Part shown: positions 60,914 to 64,000 of the stretch, one piece after another | How the letters are laid out: each line of letters begins with the position of its first letter | Numbering within the stretch: the first letter of the stretch is position 1 | Source: Paenibacillus sp. | GTDB lineage: Bacteria > Bacillota > Bacilli > Paenibacillales > YIM-B00363 | Length of the DNA stretch: 64,000 nt | Direction: 5' to 3' | Assembly: GCF_031177825.1 (NCBI RefSeq) | Contig: NZ_JAPSKE010000005.1 | Location: 303,792 to 367,791, forward strand | The notes under the pieces: model-generated | Databases searched by the model: none | Seen by the model: the letters and a program-made list of their open reading frames with translations, nothing else | What the model was told of the DNA's origin: nothing | Position numbers and translations under genes: made by a program

Positions 60914-61021
60914 TTTGACTAAGGCTTGAAATTTTTTACAGCATTTTTACATCAACAGCATTTTTCGGGAACTGTATTACAAGCTCTAGTCACCCTGTTT
61001 ATCCAACATCTACAAGGCTTT

Positions 61022-61252
61022 TTAACCCTCTGTTTCATTCCTGACCACCAACGCCACGCACTCCACATGCCCCGTATTCGGGGGAACACTACCGCTTCGG
61101 ATGTAATCTGTTATAGTCTGTTGATCGCCCAGCACGCGATGCTGTCGACGGTTGAAGATCGTCATGTTTACAAATCGGAGCCACTGCTCGCACAGGGTCT
61201 GTTCTCTGCGCTGCATGCGAATAAGCTCATTTTGTTCTTTGGTACGGGGCAC
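61022..61252 (-). pseudogene. Weak trace of a regulator-like N-terminus
   Basis: A 76-residue - strand frame begins MPRTKEQNELIRMQRREQ, which looks like the first residues of TetR-type regulators, but no helix-turn-helix follows and the rest is unlike any protein. The stretch 60914-61398 otherwise holds no supportable gene; a frame at 61168-61434 (MRVTKECLDLGIAQALDKFA) is unassigned. Confidence 0.2.
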
Positions 61253-61398
61253 ATGGGTGCGTGAACCTCCTTATATAGACCTGCAAATTTGTCAAGTGCC
61301 TGCGCGATGCCGAGGTCAAGACATTCCTTCGTGACACGCATCGGCTTCCCTGCCGTCGGCCGACATGCATATAGTTCGGATGCTCGTGCAAGCTTAAT

Positions 61399-61431
61399 GA
61401 AAAAAGCAGCTGCCGCTCGGGCAAACTGCTT
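61399..61431 (-). terminator. Terminator of the MFS efflux gene
   Basis: On the - strand AGCAGTTTGCC-CGAGC-GGCAGCTGCT (imperfect stem) is followed by TTTTTTC, about 60 bases after the MFS stop at 61490. Confidence 0.7.
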
Positions 61432-61489
61432 CATTATGGGTTCAACTAACGTTCTCCGTTAGAACGTGTGGATTACTCAACTGTGCTCC

Positions 61490-62707
61490 TCAATCAATGA
61501 GATTTTCCTTCCTTAAACTCGAAAACTCCGTCGCATAATACGCCATGGCGATGGCCGGTAAGGCGATTCCGATCAGCAGTGCCGCCTCCCAGCCCCCCGT
61601 TGCGTAAGCCCATCCCCCTGCCGCTGAGCCGATAGCGCCCCCTAAAAAGAAAATGGCCATATACAAACCGTTAAGCCTACTGCGAAATTCCGCTCCTAAA
61701 GAGAAAATCACCCGCTGCCCGAGAACCATGTTGGCGGAAACCCCCATGTCAAGTAAAATCGCCGCAACTACGAGGATGGGGACTGCGAGTGCAGAACTTG
61801 ATGGAACCAGCAAGGGAAGCAGCCCGGAAAAGATGACGATGGCCAATGCCCATCCCGTAGCCGGGCGAACCCATCCACGGTCTGCCATACGGCCCGCCGC
61901 TGGCGCCACAATTGCCCCCATTACCCCGACTAATGCGAACAGAGCGACCTCCTTCTGAGTGAAATGGAACGGCGGACTTGTCAATACCAACGGAACTGTA
62001 GTCCAAAACAAACTGAACGTTCCGAATACACAAGCATGATAAATTGCCCTCCGGCGCAATGCCGGTGTCGCCTTCAGCAGATGCAGCATGGAGTGCAGCA
62101 GCGCCGGGTAAGCTGTAGCGGTCGAAGGCTTCCTTGAGGGTAGTGCCTTTGCCAATACAAGAGCCAGCGCGAAAATCAATGCTGCGGACATGAAATATAT
62201 GGCGCGCCAGCCCATATACTCCGCCACCAAGCTTGAAATGGGACGCGCGAGCATAATCCCCAGAAGTAGCCCGCTCATGACGTTGCCCACATTGCGACCG
62301 CGCATGGCTTCAGGCGAAAGATGAGCCGCATACGGCACAAGGATTTGTGCTGCTACGGAACCTACTCCGATCACGAGTGAAGCGGTGAGGAACAGGATGG
62401 CGCTTTTGATTACAGCGGCAATTGTCAAAACGGCGGCTGTAAGGAGCAATAATGAAAGGATCAACTTACGATTTTCCAGGATGTCTCCCAACGGTACGAT
62501 AAATAACAAGCCGATCCCGTAGCCGACTTGAGTCAACGTAACGATGAGTGCGGCCGCCCCGGAGGAGAGCCCGATGGTCGAACCGATCGAGCCTATCAAT
62601 GGTTGAGCATAATAAAGATTTGCCGCTATGATACCGCAAGCGGCTGCCAGGATAAAAATCAGCGAGGGCGAAACCGATTTTTCCGTTGGAATGGAAGCTG
62701 AATGCAT
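61490..62707 (-). CDS. MFS efflux transporter
   Basis: 405 residues, ATG at 62707, with AAAGGGGACTTTCT upstream. Twelve membrane helices in the DHA1/AraJ-type pattern, with [14 protein letters not shown] after helix 1, the conserved [13 protein letters not shown] loop between helices 2 and 3, and [17 protein letters not shown] in helix 5. Members of this group export drugs or small metabolites. It is paired with the tetR gene at 62778-63353, 70 bases upstream on the same strand; similar GGAAC-type dyads precede both genes, so the repressor probably controls both. Confidence 0.9.
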   Translation of the reverse strand: MHSASIPTEKSVSPSLIFILAAACGIIAANLYYAQPLIGSIGSTIGLSSGAAALIVTLTQVGYGIGLLFIVPLGDILENRKLILSLLLLTAAVLTIAAVIKSAILFLTASLVIGVGSVAAQILVPYAAHLSPEAMRGRNVGNVMSGLLLGIMLARPISSLVAEYMGWRAIYFMSAALIFALALVLAKALPSRKPSTATAYPALLHSMLHLLKATPALRRRAIYHACVFGTFSLFWTTVPLVLTSPPFHFTQKEVALFALVGVMGAIVAPAAGRMADRGWVRPATGWALAIVIFSGLLPLLVPSSSALAVPILVVAAILLDMGVSANMVLGQRVIFSLGAEFRSRLNGLYMAIFFLGGAIGSAAGGWAYATGGWEAALLIGIALPAIAMAYYATEFSSLRKENLID

Positions 62708-62740
62708 AGAAAGTCCCCTTTGCTCACCAGAAATTTTTCT

Positions 62741-62754
62741 GGAACAATCGTTCC
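62741..62754. promoter_or_regulatory. Candidate TetR operator at the MFS gene
   Basis: GGAACAATCGTTCC, a dyad with GGAAC/GTTCC arms, 34 bases before the MFS start. A close relative (GGAACGATTAGTCC) lies upstream of the tetR gene. Confidence 0.6.
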
Positions 62755-62777
62755 GAAATGTGCAAAAAAAATATGTT

Positions 62778-63353
62778 TTATAGCATTTCCATCACCGTGT
62801 CTATCATCTGCTGCATCTTGCTGCGGTCACCCTGCACCTTCGCAACGATATTTATACTATGATTCAGGTTTAAGAGCAGATACGATAAAGTCCTGATATC
62901 TTTCTCAGGCATGATTTCTCCCGTCTCCTGACCTTTGCGCAGCAGCTCGTAGAAGGATTTCTCCAACTCGTCAAACCGCTCCCTGATCAACGCATTCAGT
63001 TGCTCATCTGGCGAATCCATGCCGACTGCTGCATTAGTAATGAGACAGCCCTTCGGCGACTCGCCGTCCAAGGCGGAATCGATGTGCAGCTCGAAGTACT
63101 GCCGGATTCCCGATTTTGCGGATGTCGCATTGACAAGGATGTCCCGTTTGGCTTGCTTCCACTTCTTGTACCAGTTGATCGCCTCGATATAAAGCGTTTG
63201 TTTGTCCCCGAACGTTTCGTACAGACTTGATCTGCTAAGATCCATGGCTTCCAACAAATCGGGAATGCTTGTCGCTTCGTAGCCCTTCTTCCAAAAAACG
63301 AGCATCGCTTTATGAAGCACCGCTTCTTTATCAAACTCTTTGTAGCGTCCCAT
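62778..63353 (-). CDS. TetR family transcriptional repressor
   Basis: 191 residues, ATG at 63353 behind GGAGGGAGAACC. N-terminal helix-turn-helix [20 protein letters not shown] with [19 protein letters not shown] is the AcrR/TetR consensus; the C-terminal domain contains [11 protein letters not shown], typical of the TetR group with a GCL motif at the ligand pocket. It sits directly upstream of the MFS efflux gene. Both start regions carry a GGAAC-N4-GTTCC-like dyad, so it should repress itself and the exporter until the exporter's substrate binds. Confidence 0.94.
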   Translation of the reverse strand: MGRYKEFDKEAVLHKAMLVFWKKGYEATSIPDLLEAMDLSRSSLYETFGDKQTLYIEAINWYKKWKQAKRDILVNATSAKSGIRQYFELHIDSALDGESPKGCLITNAAVGMDSPDEQLNALIRERFDELEKSFYELLRKGQETGEIMPEKDIRTLSYLLLNLNHSINIVAKVQGDRSKMQQMIDTVMEML

Positions 63354-63394
63354 GGTTCTCCCTCCGTTTCCGTAGGTACAGTATATATTTTTCC

Positions 63395-63408
63395 GGAACG
63401 ATTAGTCC
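63395..63408. promoter_or_regulatory. Candidate TetR operator at its own gene
   Basis: GGAACGATTAGTCC, one-arm-degenerate version of the dyad at 62741-62754, 42 bases before the tetR start. Confidence 0.5.
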
Positions 63409-63794
63409 AGTATTTTCTGCAGATATGAAAGTTAGCTCAAGCTGGGGTAAGATGGATTACAGGCTTTTAAGTGAAATTAGTGGACCTCTGCTTTCGATCA
63501 CCACTTTCCAAAGAATGGCATTTGCTAGGTATTGGTGTAATCTGCCCAGTTCGTATTATGAGGTCAGCCAGTTATTACTGGTTGATCCTTTTTTATTTTA
63601 GGGTCGACGATTGCAGGTGGCCGGGTCGAACGTATCTGCCCGTGGGACCTGATCCCGTCAGCTATAATGTTCACCCCCTACTTGTTACTCCCATGTTTGA
63701 GGCTGGTTGGGACTCAGATCCCGTATAACAAGCGATGCTATGGAACACAAGGAAGTTTGGGGGCTGCCGGCCAAATAAGCAAAGGGAGAGGGAT
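63409..63794. other. Gene-free stretch, probable non-coding end of an IS110-type element
   Basis: No intact gene is visible. From about 63600 the sequence has the look of the non-coding end that precedes the transposase in IS110-type elements, with TATAAT at 63662-63667 and GC-rich inverted segments before the transposase ATG at 63795. In IS110 elements this end specifies a bridge RNA; whether one is preserved here cannot be told by eye. The exact boundary of the element was not found. Confidence 0.35.
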
Positions 63795-63884
63795 ATGAAA
63801 CCAGTTATCGGCTTAGATATTTCGAAAACGGAGAGTCATGGACAAGCTTTTCTAGACCGTTTAATGAAAAAGACGGGTCTGTAA
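63795..63884 (+). pseudogene. IS110-type transposase, N-terminal fragment
   Basis: ATG at 63795 behind GGGAGAGG. The frame reads MKPVIGLDISKTESHGQAFL and DR before running into foreign sequence and a TAA at 63882. VxGxDISK with the first catalytic aspartate is the start of IS110-family (DEDD) transposases. Sequence after DR matches the start of the IS256-like element, which seems to have inserted here. Confidence 0.75.
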
Positions 63885-64000
63885 AATTAACTGTGTAAAC
63901 TCTCCGATCTATCTATTAGACTAATAGGAAAGGTTGGATTGGAAGGATGAGCACAGTGGCCCCGAAGTTCAGCAAGGATCAAGTAAAAGCCTTCATTAAA
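63875..64000 (+). mobile_element. Left end of an IS256-like insertion sequence, cut by window edge
   Basis: GGGTCTGTAAAATTAACTGTGTAAAC at the boundary with the IS110 fragment has the form of an IS256-family terminal repeat (CTGTGTAAA core). The transposase gene begins 72 bases later. The right end and target duplication lie outside the window. Confidence 0.6.
63947..64000 (+). CDS. IS256-like transposase, first 18 residues
   Basis: ATG at 63947 behind GGAAGG. The visible part, MSTVAPKFSKDQVKAFIK, fits the N-terminus of IS256-type (mutator) transposases (F-x-K-D/E-x-V/L-x-x-x-I-x). The catalytic DDE domain is outside the window, so the family call depends on this short stretch and the terminal repeat. 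Confidence 0.55.
   Translation, partial: MSTVAPKFSKDQVKAFIK

Noticed and set aside
63427..63600. + strand frame MKVSSSWGKMDYRLLSEISG as a gene
   Set aside because: It ends after about 57 codons, has no ribosome site and only a chance resemblance to an ATP synthase subunit start.
1..64000. tRNA, rRNA, CRISPR array or replication origin
   Set aside because: None was seen by eye: no CCA-ending cloverleafs, no rRNA-like stretches, no short direct repeats with unique spacers, no DnaA-box cluster.

Overview
The window looks like chromosomal DNA from a Paenibacillus- or Cohnella-like soil Firmicute. The reasons are a fairly high-GC genome with strong GGAGG-type ribosome binding sites and frequent GTG/TTG starts, many YesM/YesN sensor-regulator pairs, CUT1 sugar ABC transporters with lipoprotein binding proteins, LplB/LplC-like permeases, GntR-LacI regulators and large secreted glycoside hydrolases. 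Most of it is a carbohydrate-scavenging accessory region with an arsenic-resistance island in the middle.

Layout. 1-5576 (- strand): a sugar ABC importer plus a YesM/YesN pair. 5577-5966: a divergent regulatory region with a CcpA box, the tail of a lost secreted protein and its terminator. 5967-12917 (+ strand mostly): an unrecognised 552-residue protein, a MerR/YnfA metal- or drug-type module with a classic 19-bp-spacer MerR promoter, an AraC regulator and two FAD-dependent oxidoreductases. 12959-28857 (- strand): a hemicellulose (arabinan/xylan-type) locus with two extracellular GH43 enzymes, a tandem-duplicated GH43, a GH2, an ABC importer and two paralogous GntR-LacI repressors, one of which has AUA where its start codon should be. 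29006-34311: the arsenic island, with flavin monooxygenase, MarR, an ArsC-ArsR fusion, ArsB, ArsC, a SigZ-like sigma factor with a cysteine tail, and two tiny cysteine-rich proteins, one of them a 42-residue peptide with five Cys-Cys pairs. A TTGCA-N3-TGCAA-type dyad lies in front of three of its transcription units. 34351-52537 (- strand): an alpha-mannoside locus. A secreted GH38 with FnIII and F5/8-type modules would release mannosides, an Lpl-type importer controlled by a YesM/YesN pair would take them up, and a cytosolic GH38, a ROK kinase and a ManA-type isomerase would convert them to fructose-6-phosphate. A DeoR regulator shares a 17-bp box with the isomerase gene.

52639-64000 is more eroded. 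It holds a CPBP membrane protein, fossils of RtcB and a DUF4091 protein, a membrane-anchored sugar-binding protein with LytS/YesM kinase and YesN regulator followed by a sugar/H+ symporter, a broken tyrosine recombinase, a TetR/MFS pair with matching operators, and, at the right edge, an IS110-type remnant apparently interrupted by an IS256-like element. Fossil gene tails (OmpL47-like, GH51, DUF4091, RtcB, integrase) recur through the window and indicate repeated deletion. No rRNA, tRNA or CRISPR array was seen.
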